Part shown: positions 41,454 to 53,070 of the stretch, piece by piece
How the letters are laid out: the number at the start of each line of letters is the position of its first letter
How positions within the stretch are numbered: position 1 is the stretch's first letter
Assembly: GCA_039105265.1 (NCBI GenBank)
Contig: JAPFFF010000057.1
Location: 496,001 to 560,000, forward strand
Source: Tritrichomonas musculus
Lineage: Eukaryota > Parabasalia > Tritrichomonadida > Tritrichomonadidae
Length of the DNA stretch: 64,000 bases
Reading direction: 5' to 3'
Program-made: the position numbers and the translations under genes
Notes under the pieces: generated by a model
What the model saw: the letters and a program-made list of their open reading frames with translations, nothing else
Told to the model about the DNA's origin: nothing
The model's database searches: none

Positions 41454-42466
41454 TGGTCAATGGTCAGTAGGCATTTTCTATGAAATTTTGTCGATTTATG
41501 AATTTATCCAGACAAATTTATAATATAAATATATAATTATTAAATTTAATAATAATATTTCAGTAAATAATTTAGAAATTCAAGTACAACATAATATATA
41601 AATTGTTTTTTAATATGAAATCAGATTGAATAATTAATTATTTTTTCAATCGAATTATTGAATTTTTTATAAAAAGAAATTTACACTATTAAAAAGTTGT
41701 GTTTTATCTTTCTATATTATAATAATTATATCTGAGAAAACGTAAATTTTTTTAATAATAAAAATTAAAAATTCAATTTATTTCCAAATTTATTTATTTA
41801 TTAATGCAAATAAATATTTATATCAAACTTTCATTCCCATTTTTTCTCTATATTTTAAATTGAATTAGCCAAAAAAAAAAAATTTTGTTAACAGTCTTTT
41901 ATTATAAATAAGAAATCGTTCATATTATCATCAGCAGGATTAGAAAAGCTCGTTTTAAAATTATTTTGGAGAGCACTAGATCCAAATGAAAGACCTTTTT
42001 GCAGAATATTTGGCCATTTGTTTCACAAATTTATCAATCAGATCCAACAAAAATTCTTCCATTCGTTTTTCTTAAGATTTTATTAAATATATCAATGTCA
42101 ATTCATTTTATTGTTATATAGATCAAAAATAGATGCAATACGTGTGATAAAATGATCACAATATTTAAAAACTTTTTCTTCCATATGTGTATCTTTTGGT
42201 GGTATTGAAATGCATTAATTGTTTGGAGTTTTATAGTTTTTTTATAGTTTTTTTTTTGGCATCAATTTAACGAACAAAATTTTAAAAATATTATTATTTA
42301 GATATCAAAATTTTTTATGTATTAAAAAAAGTCAAAGATTGATTCCATATTGTTTTCCTATATATTTTTTGATTAATAAAAACAACATTATTGATTTCAT
42401 GATCATTTTCAATTTATTAAATTTCATTAAATTTTCTTTAGAATTAATATAATAGTTGTAGATAAA
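41454..42466. other. Intergenic, nothing firm
   Basis: About 1 kb of AT-rich sequence. A short segment near 41930-42090 has slightly higher GC, but no frame in it is recognisable. Confidence 0.45.
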
Positions 42467-43912
42467 TCAAACCTTAAATTCATTTACATTTGTATTTGGC
42501 TGGTATAATTTAATTGAATATATAATTTCCTCTTTTTTACCATTTCCGCAAGGAATTTTTCCTAGCCAAACCAATTTATTATCGGCATATATTTTTAATT
42601 TTTTAATTCCGTAACAAAGATCATCACCAAAACCATTAAAATTCCAAATTGAAATTTTTGAGACGCAAATTGGTCGATTGAAATGGAAATTGAATGATGG
42701 ATATTGAATATTGTCCATCAAACCTAAGAGCATTTCGTTTTTATTGTTTGTAACCTTATTTTCTTTTAAAAGCATTCCACAATGGATTAAATCAGACATC
42801 CCTCGAATGTTGACTTCTTTAACGCAATGATAGGGTTTGGAATTTTCTGATTGATTTGGAATTAGATTACCCAAAATATCGTAAAAATCAAAACCATTAA
42901 CGCCAACATAATTTTTATCACTGGATTTCTTTTCAATAAGTTTGTCTATTGCGCAATTGTAAGTTTCTAAAACTTCTATCTTTATTTGATGAATTGGTTT
43001 GATCGGTAAAATTCCATAATCATCATAAAAAACAGCATCTGTTGCAATTTCATATTGATTTTCTTGATCATCTTCTTCTATATTAGGTAAATTTGATTCG
43101 TTTGTTATAAATGGATCGTTTAAATTTAAGTCTATTCCAAAATCTTGAGGAATTCGTCCTTTAAAGCAAAATTTTTCATTAATAAATATAGAAATATCTT
43201 TAACTGCTGATTGACTCTTTGTTGGAGGATTAAAAATTAAAATTGATCCAATTTCAATTGATTGGTCAATTGAAATAAGAATGGTGAATTTATCTTTATT
43301 CAAAAATTCGCAAAAAAAGTTTTTCTTTTCTTCTTGAATATATGATGAATCCAGTAAATTTCTTAATTTAATTAATGATGATGGTTCAGGAATTGATGCA
43401 ATAAAAATGTCATCTTTAATTTGACGTTTTTTCTTATCAAAGAGCGCAATGAAATACATTGTTATAGTTGATGCATTCTCCCAATTATTTTCAACTCTGA
43501 TCGAGATAATATTTCTCCCATTTCTTGGAAGATAGGATGATTTAACAGCTGTTTTATTTTTTTTGGTATATTCTATTGGATTGTTATTGTTATTAATTTT
43601 TAAATTTGGAGAAAAAAAATTATTGTTTTCAATATTGGGTCGTATTAAATTGCCATGATTTTCATTTTCATTATTTCTGAGTATAATATTTTTGTTTGTA
43701 TTTTTTCTTGATGCTTTTGAAGATGAAAGCAAGTTCAAATTTTTAATTTGGTCAAATTGGTCAAAATTAATTGTTGGTTGAGTTTTGACATTCCTTATTG
43801 AGTATCTTTCAACGTTTGATCGAGTCGTCGAAATTCCATGTTCTTGCTTTTTTGATAAAATAAATGGTAATTGAAATGTTGTTGCATTATTCCTGATATG
43901 CTGATGATTCAT
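42467..43912 (-). CDS. KATNIP-domain (DUF4457-like) protein A
   Basis: This 481-residue protein resembles the repeated domain of KATNIP (katanin-interacting protein), a basal-body and axoneme-associated factor. After a disordered N-terminus of about 125 residues come SYLPRNGRNIISIRVENNWE, YVGVNGFDFYDILGNLIPN near 330, and CVSKISIWNFNGFGDDLCYG near 435 with GIKKLKIYADNKLVWLGKI. These are the GLNGIE, WNYN and GVK positions of the family. A paralogue of similar size lies at 56416. A role at the flagella or cytoskeleton is inferred from the family. Confidence 0.75.
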   Translation of the reverse strand: MNHQHIRNNATTFQLPFILSKKQEHGISTTRSNVERYSIRNVKTQPTINFDQFDQIKNLNLLSSSKASRKNTNKNIILRNNENENHGNLIRPNIENNNFFSPNLKINNNNNPIEYTKKNKTAVKSSYLPRNGRNIISIRVENNWENASTITMYFIALFDKKKRQIKDDIFIASIPEPSSLIKLRNLLDSSYIQEEKKNFFCEFLNKDKFTILISIDQSIEIGSILIFNPPTKSQSAVKDISIFINEKFCFKGRIPQDFGIDLNLNDPFITNESNLPNIEEDDQENQYEIATDAVFYDDYGILPIKPIHQIKIEVLETYNCAIDKLIEKKSSDKNYVGVNGFDFYDILGNLIPNQSENSKPYHCVKEVNIRGMSDLIHCGMLLKENKVTNNKNEMLLGLMDNIQYPSFNFHFNRPICVSKISIWNFNGFGDDLCYGIKKLKIYADNKLVWLGKIPCGNGKKEEIIYSIKLYQPNTNVNEFKV

Positions 43913-44057
43913 AAAATATAATATATTATAGTTTTCCTCATTTTATAGATAAGTTTATTTTTAATTGAAAAAATGAAATAAAACTTTATCTTTTCACAAA
44001 ATTGAGTTGATTATTTCTCATATAAAAAAAATTGAATTAAAATTGAATTATAAAATA

Positions 44058-44405
44058 ATGATTTCATTTATGAAATCTGCAATAATGCTTTTCTTATGTT
44101 TGATTACTGGAATCAATTCTCTTAGTGATGAGGCAACTATAGATAAAAATAAAGCAGCTCAATTTAGATCTTCGATCAATCAAACAGAAAATAATGAAGA
44201 TTTTTACACAGTTTTCGGACTAAAAATTGATACAGATTCAATAATTAAATATATATTAGGATATTTGGTCATATTTTACTTACTCTTTTTTGTCGCCAAC
44301 TCGAATAAGAATAATAATATTAGTAAACCTAGATCTCCAAGGAATATAAATAGTTGCAATAGAATAAGATCACCAAAAAAACAAAATATTTATGTTTCAA
44401 ATTAA
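44058..44405 (+). CDS. Small single-pass membrane protein with signal peptide
   Basis: This 115-residue protein begins with a clear signal sequence (FMKSAIMLFLCLITGINSL). A short polar luminal part follows (DKNKAAQFRSSINQTENNED, one N-glycosylation-type site), then a membrane helix near residues 70-90 (YILGYLVIFYLLFFVA) and a basic Asn/Ser/Pro-rich cytosolic tail. It is not a recognised family. The frame extends upstream only through a TTG codon, so the ATG at 44058 is used. It is divergent from the KATNIP-domain gene. Confidence 0.65.
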   Translation: MISFMKSAIMLFLCLITGINSLSDEATIDKNKAAQFRSSINQTENNEDFYTVFGLKIDTDSIIKYILGYLVIFYLLFFVANSNKNNNISKPRSPRNINSCNRIRSPKKQNIYVSN

Positions 44406-45205
44406 TTATTTGAATTTGAATTTGGTTTCAAATGACAATATATTTTTTTTAATGATCAGTTGTTAATTAACTATATAATAAATATGTTTTATATATAAAA
44501 TATAATTATTTTTTTAGAATTACTAAGAAAACAAATAAGCTGAACCAATATTGAAATTTCAATCTTAGACTTGTATTTGCAGATCTCTTTACTTTTCTGA
44601 TTAATAGTGCTAATTCTTCTAATTTTTGCATTTACTTAAGGAACATATAATTTCATTTATTCATACGACTGAAAAAATACGATCATCTTTTTTTCGAACT
44701 CTTCTAAATCGTAAAGTAATGACAATCGATTCTATTTTTAATGAAATTTCATTAATGTCGCCAAATTTTTACAAAATCAGAACGAACTCAATCAGAAAAT
44801 GATGACTAAATATCTGATAATCAAAATGATATCTACTCTAAATTAAGAAGAAAAGCAAGAATTTCCAATTGAAAACTAGGTTCAATTCAATTCTTTACAA
44901 GAAAATCTGATATTGATATTGTTAACAGAAAATTGAATTGTACTGAAAATTGAAACACAGTTCGAATTTTCATTTTAAATGGCTTTTTAAACCTCGATTT
45001 TCAACATCAATATGTGACCTCTTTGTCTGATATCAATAGCAAATTCAAAAATATATTTTTTGGTCATCAAGTATGAATCATGATCAATGATTTTTATTTG
45101 AAAAACGATAAAATTGCATATGTAAGATGATTTAATGCAATGAATATCTTAAAAATAATGTATTTATTTACTATAATATAATATTTAATAATAAAATACA
45201 GTCTA
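44406..45205. other. Intergenic between convergent genes
   Basis: AT-rich 3' region of both neighbours with no gene recognised. Confidence 0.5.
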
Positions 45206-48200
45206 CTATAAATTATTTGATTTCTTTCTGGAATTTGCACTATTTGCCCTTCTTGGTGTTCTATATGGATTTTGTTTCAAAAATTCATTGGTCTCATAAT
45301 AAGAGTATTCTTTTTCTTTTGAACATACAATTTTATGATTCATAATTGAAACAGGGCGTTTTCTTCCATGTTTATTTTTCTTTGTTTCTTTGTCGGTGAA
45401 TAATTTACCATCTCCATTGAATCTGGATTTGTGTATGATATTATTTATTAGCTTTATACTTTTCATGAGGTGATTATTTATGTAATATTGATTGGCTGAA
45501 TTTATTTGATTATTCTTTTCAATCAAAAATGTTAGATTGCTTTTAAATTTCACGTCATTTTTAAATTTATGATTAGTGTGTTTTTCCTCTATATCAATGT
45601 GTGATTGATCTATTTCATTATCTTTTGATATTTTTTCTGTTTGTTTTTCATTAGAATCATCTGCTTTTAATATTTCTTTCTCTTTGAATTTGTCGGTTTT
45701 GCCATCATTTCTGGATTTTTCTTTATCTGTTAATTCGGGTTTCATCTTAAATTTGTGATCTGCCAATTTTTTTATATAATCTTTTATTTCATCTACTTTT
45801 TGTTTATATCGATTGATTTCTTTATTTTGGTTATGTAAATTATGATTGTGGAATTCATGGATGATTCTTTTTCTTTCTTTTTTGACACATTTTATTAATA
45901 TATCAACGCATTTAAATAGTTTTTCTTTTATAATGTCGTTATATTTTGGATCATAACAAAAGCTCTGGATAACAATGTCATCAGGGTAAGTAATATCTTT
46001 TATTTCAATCTCCATATTTTTTAAGGCAGATATAGTAAATGGATCATTAATCTTAATAGGTTTATTTGGATTGAAATTTTCTATAGAAATAATGTTTTTG
46101 TGATGCTTTTCTTTTTTATCAATTTCATTGTTCTGAATTTTTTCTTTATTTTGATTTTTTAAGTTTTTGTCTTTGTGATTATTGTTGTCATTTAATTGTT
46201 TACTTTTTTCATCTTTATTTGTTGCTTTTTTCTCTTCATCGATTTGATCTTCAGACTTTTTGTTTTTGATTTTAATATGTTCCTTCTCTTTTTTATTATT
46301 ATTTACAGGTAAGTTTGTGTTATTGTTGGTTGTTTTTGGAACAATAGATGTAATTGGTTTATTAACAGTTTTCTGTTTTTGGCTTTCATTGTTATCTTTT
46401 TTATTTGGTTTTTCTTTTAGATTAGTATCTTTTTTGTTATTGACACTTTTTATTTGTGTTTTATGATCAGTATCTTTTGATTTTTTGTTTTTATCTCCTT
46501 TGTTTTCTACTTTTGTTTCATTTTCTTTTTCTTTTATAGTTGATTCGTTTTTGCCTGGAAGTTTTTCGATTTTAGTTTCACTGTCTTCTTCTTTTATAGT
46601 TGATTCTTTTTTGCCTGGAAGTTTTTCGATTTTAGTTTCACTGTCTTTTTCTTTTATAGTTGATTCTTTTTTGCCTGGAAGTTTTTCGATTTTAGTTTCA
46701 CTGTCTTCTTCTTTTATGGTAGATTCGTTACACTTTGTATTTTCTGCCACGAACTCTGTTTTATTCTTTTCTTTTGGTTCATTTTCTGATTCCAATTCAT
46801 GAATTATTTCTTTATAGTTATCTTCTCTTTTCTCTTGATCAATTATTTTTTTGAGATCATTTAAAAGATCTATTTCGTTTTGATCAGGTTCTTTCAAATC
46901 ATCTACATAAAAATATTTAATCTTTATTAACGGTTGGACCCCATGGTTGAACCATCCAAATAAATTGTAACTGCCATATCCATTTGACAATGTAAATTGA
47001 AAACGTTTAACACAATCATTTTGATCAATTATTTTAGGAAAAATTGTTCGATGATCATTTTGCTGTACTTGAACATTTATTGCGTCTTCATTTAAATTTG
47101 TTTTTAATTCAAAAGTTTGATTACATTCGTTAACAAGAAATCCATCGAAATTTGGATTAAAAATGATTTCATCATTTGTTTCATGATAATACTTTGTTTC
47201 AGTGAATGATCTTCCACTATATAAAAAGTGACTTACATCGGTTAATTGAAAATTTTTTTTGGTATCATAATTGACGTCAAAATAGTAGGTTATAAAAGAA
47301 TTATATGATCCAATATCATTAGATAAATATAAATCAACAGCATATCTTCCAATGAATGGAAAATTTACAATTACTATATCTTCATATCTTTCATCATCAA
47401 AAGGAAGTTTTAAAGTGGCATATGTATAATATTTTTGATCTATTAATTGGCCATTTTTTTCAAAGCTATTTTTATTATTTAGTTTAAAAATTCTGCAAAG
47501 AACTCCTGATCTTTTTGGCGAAACAGCAAATCTAATCACTGCATAGCTTAAATTTATATTTGTTAATACTTTTTTAGGTATAATTGGAATGAATTTCTGA
47601 TCTTGCCAACAATTAGTAGACAGTGGAATTGAGATTGAACTTTTTTCAAGATTGTTGACATAATATTCAACAGCCTCATTAGTATCAATGAACATTTCAA
47701 TTTTATAAAATCCTTTTTGTGGAAAAGCAATAGATACTCGAAATCTGCATCTTTCGGGATGTTTTGGCAACCTTTTTTGAATAATTTCATATCCGACAAT
47801 TCCTTCTTCTGAAATTTGATAAAAAGTGTTATTTTTCTTGAGGTATAAACGAAAAGATATAAAGTCTATTGGTCCAACACAACTATAAATTTGTTCAAGA
47901 TATCCGTTTTTGCATTCAAAATTAACGAATGGAATTGATTCTGTTTTGAGATTTCTTTTTAAAAGATGCATTTTGCATGATTTTACATAATCATGAAGAG
48001 GAAACTTAAATGGAAGCATTTCTTCTGTATTGTCACACGGATAGTGATCATTTAAAGATCGGTAAATTGGTATTAAGAAATATTCTGGTCTAAAATTATG
48101 TTTATATTCGTTATTTACTGTCCCTCCTGCGCCCCAAGTTGGTTCGCTAATGAATTTAGAGCCGTTAATTTCAATGAATACTGAAGCATGATCTGATTTA

Positions 48201-48718
48201 ACATATTTTGGAGGATTTAGATGATTATATCCATATCCTTTTGATAAATTTGAATAATTTTTAATTATGATTTTACTTGTATCGATATTGGTTCTCTTTG
48301 TCATTTCAATATAGAAGACTGCATAGCCAGAACAAACTGCTTTTTTCGTTTTAAAAACTTCTTCAAGAGTGGTGCTTCGAATGTTTCCTGAAAGTAATGC
48401 TTCCATGTCATATATAATGTTCAGTGCAGCCCAAGTAAATATTGCAAAAAGTTTGTTGATATCATCTTCTAATGATTTTACGTAATTGCATAAACTGTCA
48501 ACTGTAGGGAATTCATGTGTTTTCATGTATTCAACTATTGTTTTATCGTCATACTTTGGTATTTTAGGTTCCTTAAACATTAATGAATTGGCCAGACAAG
48601 AAAATCCAAACTTATCTATCATTTCCTGTGGAACATCAGTCAGTTCTTTGTCATTATTTTCAAAAATTGAAACCAATTCTTGTAATTTATTCAATGACTC
48701 ATCACATTTGATGGTCAT
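45206..48718 (-). CDS. Transglutaminase-fold protein (kyphoscoliosis-peptidase-like) with a charged tail
   Basis: This 1170-residue protein has an N-terminal transglutaminase-like domain with Cys129 in KKAVCSGYAVFY, His177 in KSDHASVFIEI and the acidic partner in SEPTWGAGG, so the triad looks intact. Two or three strand-rich domains of about 100 residues each follow to about 640, as in kyphoscoliosis-type proteins that act at the cytoskeleton. From about 660 the chain is Lys/Glu-rich and disordered, with four 20-residue repeats (STIKEEDSETKIEKLPGKKE). A helical region with DPFTISALKNMEIEIKDITY follows. It is probably cytoskeletal; cross-linking activity is not shown. Confidence 0.85.
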   Translation of the reverse strand: MTIKCDESLNKLQELVSIFENNDKELTDVPQEMIDKFGFSCLANSLMFKEPKIPKYDDKTIVEYMKTHEFPTVDSLCNYVKSLEDDINKLFAIFTWAALNIIYDMEALLSGNIRSTTLEEVFKTKKAVCSGYAVFYIEMTKRTNIDTSKIIIKNYSNLSKGYGYNHLNPPKYVKSDHASVFIEINGSKFISEPTWGAGGTVNNEYKHNFRPEYFLIPIYRSLNDHYPCDNTEEMLPFKFPLHDYVKSCKMHLLKRNLKTESIPFVNFECKNGYLEQIYSCVGPIDFISFRLYLKKNNTFYQISEEGIVGYEIIQKRLPKHPERCRFRVSIAFPQKGFYKIEMFIDTNEAVEYYVNNLEKSSISIPLSTNCWQDQKFIPIIPKKVLTNINLSYAVIRFAVSPKRSGVLCRIFKLNNKNSFEKNGQLIDQKYYTYATLKLPFDDERYEDIVIVNFPFIGRYAVDLYLSNDIGSYNSFITYYFDVNYDTKKNFQLTDVSHFLYSGRSFTETKYYHETNDEIIFNPNFDGFLVNECNQTFELKTNLNEDAINVQVQQNDHRTIFPKIIDQNDCVKRFQFTLSNGYGSYNLFGWFNHGVQPLIKIKYFYVDDLKEPDQNEIDLLNDLKKIIDQEKREDNYKEIIHELESENEPKEKNKTEFVAENTKCNESTIKEEDSETKIEKLPGKKESTIKEKDSETKIEKLPGKKESTIKEEDSETKIEKLPGKNESTIKEKENETKVENKGDKNKKSKDTDHKTQIKSVNNKKDTNLKEKPNKKDNNESQKQKTVNKPITSIVPKTTNNNTNLPVNNNKKEKEHIKIKNKKSEDQIDEEKKATNKDEKSKQLNDNNNHKDKNLKNQNKEKIQNNEIDKKEKHHKNIISIENFNPNKPIKINDPFTISALKNMEIEIKDITYPDDIVIQSFCYDPKYNDIIKEKLFKCVDILIKCVKKERKRIIHEFHNHNLHNQNKEINRYKQKVDEIKDYIKKLADHKFKMKPELTDKEKSRNDGKTDKFKEKEILKADDSNEKQTEKISKDNEIDQSHIDIEEKHTNHKFKNDVKFKSNLTFLIEKNNQINSANQYYINNHLMKSIKLINNIIHKSRFNGDGKLFTDKETKKNKHGRKRPVSIMNHKIVCSKEKEYSYYETNEFLKQNPYRTPRRANSANSRKKSNNL
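46525..46727 (-). repeat. 60-bp coding repeats in the transglutaminase-fold gene
   Basis: Three full units and one partial unit encode STIKE(E/K)DSETKIEKLPGK and are almost identical at the DNA level, a recent tandem expansion. Confidence 0.85.
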
Positions 48719-49929
48719 TGTATGCTATAAAATGAAAACTTTTATAGTTGATAAAAAAGAATATGCCACTTTAATTTGAATTAAAATTTTAAATTGGCAA
48801 TCTATTAAAAAGTTTACCTTGAAAGTATATAGACTATCAGGGCAATTTTATTTTGGAATGAAATCTAGAGCTTGTTTTGTGTGTAAATGACATGATCAAT
48901 CACATTCAATGGTGGAACTGCTTTGTATTCTGTTTTATAAATTATGACTGTTAATAATTCTGAATAAAATTTGAAAATGTATTCAATTTGAAATTCAGAG
49001 GTTGAGAGTGAATATATTTAGAGGAAGGTCAACTTATTTTTAACACAAAAACTCATAGTATAATTGGTTTGGATTTTTGTTGATTTAATTTAACCTAATG
49101 AATAAAAGCAGAAAATGGGATTAATTCAAATAAAACCGATTTGTTTAGTAATGATGAATTAATCTTAATTTAAATCTCATTTCTCATTGATAAAAAAGTC
49201 CTAAATCTAAATTTTAATAGCTTCTCTTAAAATATCTGCAGTTATAATATATATCAGTTGATAGAAGCAAATAAATATTTAACTTTAATATTGGTAATTT
49301 GTAAATATAAATGATCTAAAATGACGATGATTGTGAACATTTTTAAGAGCTTGGAATAGAAAAAATACTAATATATTGAAAAACTGATGATTATTAATTA
49401 TTAATTATTAATAATTTTGCAATTCAAAAAAGAGCTAAGTTCAAAAAATGTTTTTTCTGGTAATTCCGAGTGTATAAATATTAATTATAAGTGTCAAGGT
49501 GTACTCATGCATGAGTAAAGTCGGTAAAGATTAAATTATATGAATCATTGAGCAAACAATTCTCTAATATGATGTCGTAGTATGTAATTCGGTTATTATG
49601 AAGAGAATTAGTTTATTTTTTTTTCTTTCTTTCTTCTCTCTCATAAATGTTGACTTCTCAATTTGGTATTAAAGACTTTGAACTTTTTGAAAGAGGTAAC
49701 AAAAATTTAAAAGAAAGCAGAGAAGATGAGTAAACATAAGTTTTTATAATTAATTGTTTAAAGTTTTTTTCAGTTGTGGATTAAGTAACGCTCTTTTGAT
49801 TTCAGGACTATAATCAATATATATTCAATTCAAAAAACAAATTGATTGTATCACTGACTTTTTTGAGTTATCGGTTCTTATCACAACAGAAAAAATCAAA
49901 GAAGAATTGAGAAAGAAGATTCATAGTTT
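48719..49929. other. Intergenic, nothing firm
   Basis: About 1.2 kb, AT-rich. There is a T/C-rich tract near 49617-49640. No gene is seen before the hAT remnant. Confidence 0.45.
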
Positions 49930-51930
49930 ATAATTTTGCAGATTTACAAACACATTTAAATGGTGGTACTTCAAGATTTGAAAGATACATTGAAAAAAGG
50001 TAATGAAAGTGATAAAATTAAATAATATTTTGACAGTAATCGTCGCTTTTCAGAATTTTTGTAAGAAAAAAAAACTTTATAAAAGTCAGGTAGATACTGG
50101 GCTTTCCTGTCCAGTGAAATGATATTTTAAAAAGTTTTAAAAAGTATCCAATGGATACTTATAATTTTTTGAATGAATTAAAAAAGTCCATCTATCCATT
50201 TTTGGACAGTTTATTTAAATTTAGGACAGTCTTAAAATATTATCGATCATCGTTATATGAATCAACATATGAAAATATGCAAAGGACAGCCAAAACAAAA
50301 TACAGTAGTTACAGTTTCATTTTTACCAGTTATACCGCCAGAAATCACAAGTTTATCTCAATTACATGAAAGTATTGTAAATACGTTTGTATTAGCAAAT
50401 ATATATTTTTAGCCAAATAGATAATCCAATCTTTAAACAATTATTTCTAAATCTAGGAGTTGAAGATTCAAATATTCCTAATTCCAAAAATCTTAGAAGT
50501 CTAGTTATGGAGTTAAGCGAGATCAAAAATCAAGAAACAATTCAAACTTTCGAAAACCAAATGGTTTTGTTAATTATCGACAATACTACAAGCAGGAATC
50601 TAAGTTTGTATCAGATTTCCATTTACCATCCAGGCCTTTTGAGGCATTTGACACTAATCAAATTTGATAATCCAACTGCAAAAAAATATTAAAGTTATTT
50701 TTGAATCATTTTGTGATGAGCTATTAGAACATATCATATCTGTAATTGGTGTAACAACTAATAATGGTGCAAATTTGGTTAAATGTTTTGATGGCATTGT
50801 TAAAGATGTATACGAAAATAATTCTCATTTTCCAATCATTCGCCTCGCATGTGCGGCTCACACATGTCAGCTTATCATCAAAGACATCCAAAATTCAAAC
50901 GAAAAATATAATGAGTCCATTCAAATAATTTCAATACAAATAAAGTGGATTAGGAAAAAAAGTGTTATCAATATGTAAATCCAATGGATTAAAAAACTCA
51001 CCTCCAAAATTGCATAAAATTCGTTGGAATTCATTGTTTGATTGTTTAAATTATATTCTAATTATTAGTGGCTTTTTCAAAGACTCCATATTCTATATTT
51101 CAAATACAATTGAAACTATTAACCAACTAGTAGCAATGTCGCACGTCCTAAAGCCAATCATAGATTTCGCTAATATCGTCCAAAGAGATTTTGTTCCTGT
51201 AGGAACAGTTTTTTGGGAGCTTCTGAAATTATTAAAATCAATAATGTCAATTGATTATACAAATGATTATCACAATAAAGAAGTTGCTCAAGAAAAAATT
51301 ATATTGCTCTTTAAACAAACATGCAATTATGTAGTATCTGAACTGGGTTTTAAATTAACTAGAGTAGGTCATGATTGGTAGCAATTTAAAGCAAGACGTG
51401 CAAATTCAATATCCTTCCGTTTAATTCAAAATCAACAACTTTCAAAAAAAGACGATGAGTACATCCGAGCATTTAATTACGAGAAAAGTTTATTAATAGA
51501 AAAATTACAAGAATTTGCAATATACTTACACTTAAATTCTGATAATGTTTCCAAAGCATTTCTTGGATGGTTAAAACTGCATGATACATACGTTGATGAA
51601 CCAATTTCTAATTGGAATAATAATATTACATCTACAGTAATATTTAATAATGAACAAATTCACATGAAAGATTTATGCTCAATTGCATTAAGAATACTTA
51701 TTCTTCCTGCAACAGAAGCAATCTGTGAACGCTGCTTTTCGCAGCTGAAAGTGATTCATAATCACTTGAGAAATTCTCTCAAAAATGATATTCTTGACTG
51801 CCTATTAAGAAATAAGTTGAATTTGCTTTGGTCTAATAACATTGATGAAATTGTATCAAGAATTGATGACAATGGTGAAAATTCTGAAGAAGAGGATGAG
51901 GATGAAGAAAACGAAGAGAGGATACTTTAA
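49930..51930 (+). pseudogene. Decayed hAT-family transposase
   Basis: Pieces in several frames follow the hAT order. A BED-finger-like part near 49937-50005 reads FADLQTHLNGGTSRFERYIE. IDNPIFKQLFLNLGVEDSN lies near 50413, then VLLIIDNTTS and VTTNNGANLVKCFDG with LACAAHTCQLIIKDI. The C-terminal dimerisation region reads LPATEAICERCFSQLKVIHN (51664-51930). Several stops and frame changes separate them. The usual catalytic Asp in the TDNASN motif appears as TTNNGAN. The last piece ends in an acidic tail. It is dead, and terminal repeats were not identified. Confidence 0.8.
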
Positions 51931-52259
51931 TATAAAAGTCATGATAATCAGGATTAATCAGATATCACTTTCTTATGTAAATATGATTAGATATTTATTA
52001 GGAAATATGAACTTAAGTGCTCTATTATTATTTAATGGCCTTTAAACTCATAAATCAGAACAGGTCTTAAATTTTTTATAGGGTGTTTCACTCTACCGTA
52101 GAATTTTTGTATCTACTTCATTAAAAAATGATTTTATTACAAAGTTATTTTGTTTTCAGTGTTTACATTTAAAAAAATGAAATTCAGCGTATGATGATAA
52201 AAATTCATTGAAATGCATACGTTTAAAAATAAATATGTTTAGAATTTTTTATTTTTTTA
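51931..52259. other. Spacer between the hAT and mariner remnants
   Basis: No gene is seen. TATAGGGTGTTTCACTCTAC at 52077 could be the start of a mariner terminal repeat because a TA precedes it and the mariner frame begins 180 bases later. No inverted partner was found downstream. Confidence 0.4.
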
Positions 52260-52402
52260 ATGATCAGACAAAATTTTTTTATACAAGAAATGGTTCATGA
52301 AGGATCAACAAAAGATGAAATTGAACAATTTCTCAAAAAACAATTCGGCAATGAAGCGATGAAGAGTTCCACCATATATAAAAAAATAGGGCTCGTTATT
52401 TG

Positions 52403-52447
<45 letters not shown>

Positions 52448-52967
52448 ATAACCAAAAAAAAAAAAAAAAAATTATGAAGAACCTTTTTTTTCCGTTCGTG
52501 ATATTGCTTGGAAGGTTCATTCCAATCCAGCAACGGTGTACCGTTATTTGACTCAAAGATTAGGGATGAAATATAAGAAAACCAAATGGCTCCCACACGA
52601 GCTGAATGATACTCAAAAAGCATGAAAAAAATGCGAGATTTGAAAAAAGCAAAATTCAGCTACCAAAAATGATGCTTACTGTTATTTGGGAAACATTATA
52701 AATAAACTTCTTTTAAAAAAAGAAGAAATTTGGCCAAATTCAAAAACAAACAAACAAAAAAAAAAAAAAAAAAAAAAATGGCTTCACCTAGATAATTGTA
52801 AAGTTCACAATTCCATTGCTACAAGGAAAGTAATTGAAAAAAGTTTCCTTAAAAGGGCACCACATCTGCCATATTCACCTGATATGGCACCATTTGATTT
52901 TTACCTTTTTGGTAAAGTCAAAGGCAAACTCGAAGGAAAGGCATTCAATTCAAGAGAGGAACTTTAG
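52260..52967 (+). pseudogene. Decayed mariner transposase
   Basis: The N-terminal helix-turn-helix part (FIQEMVHEGSTKDEIEQFLK) opens the copy. After a G run and an A run comes NPATVYRYLTQRLGMKYKKT. The C-terminal catalytic part is WLHLDNCKVHNS with PYSPDMAPFDFYLFGKVKGK, whose Asp residues are 34 apart as in DD34D mariners. The first catalytic Asp region is absent, replaced by a short Lys-rich stretch with an A run at 52756-52778, and stops interrupt the frame. This is an internally deleted mariner; trichomonads are known to carry Tvmar-type mariners. Confidence 0.8.
52404..52445. repeat. 42-nt G run inside the mariner remnant
   Basis: An unbroken run of 42 G in a genome of very low GC, followed nine bases later by an 18-nt A run. 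It interrupts the mariner frame between the helix-turn-helix parts. It may be slippage expansion or an assembly or gap-filling artefact, and it could form G-quadruplex structures if real. Confidence 0.9.
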
Positions 52968-52972
52968 TAGTA

Positions 52973-53070
52973 TAGTATAGGCGGTGTCTCATACTTCACC
53001 ACCGCCTACACTGCTCGCCACCAAGCTCAGGTACGCCTTCGCTTGGGCCTCGCTACCCCGCCAAAAAACT
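52973..53070. other. GC-rich island with an inverted repeat
   Basis: About 80 bases here exceed 55 per cent GC, unlike everything around them. GGCGGTG at 52981 pairs with CACCGCC near 53002. The rest reads CACTGCTCGCCACCAAGCTC and on to GGGCCTCGCTACCCCGCC. It codes for nothing recognisable. It may be a short repeat family, the end of another element, or a structured RNA. Confidence 0.55.

Noticed and set aside
46485-46802. Plus-strand frame with repeated hydrophobic units
   Set aside because: It is antisense to the 60-bp coding repeats of the transglutaminase-fold gene.
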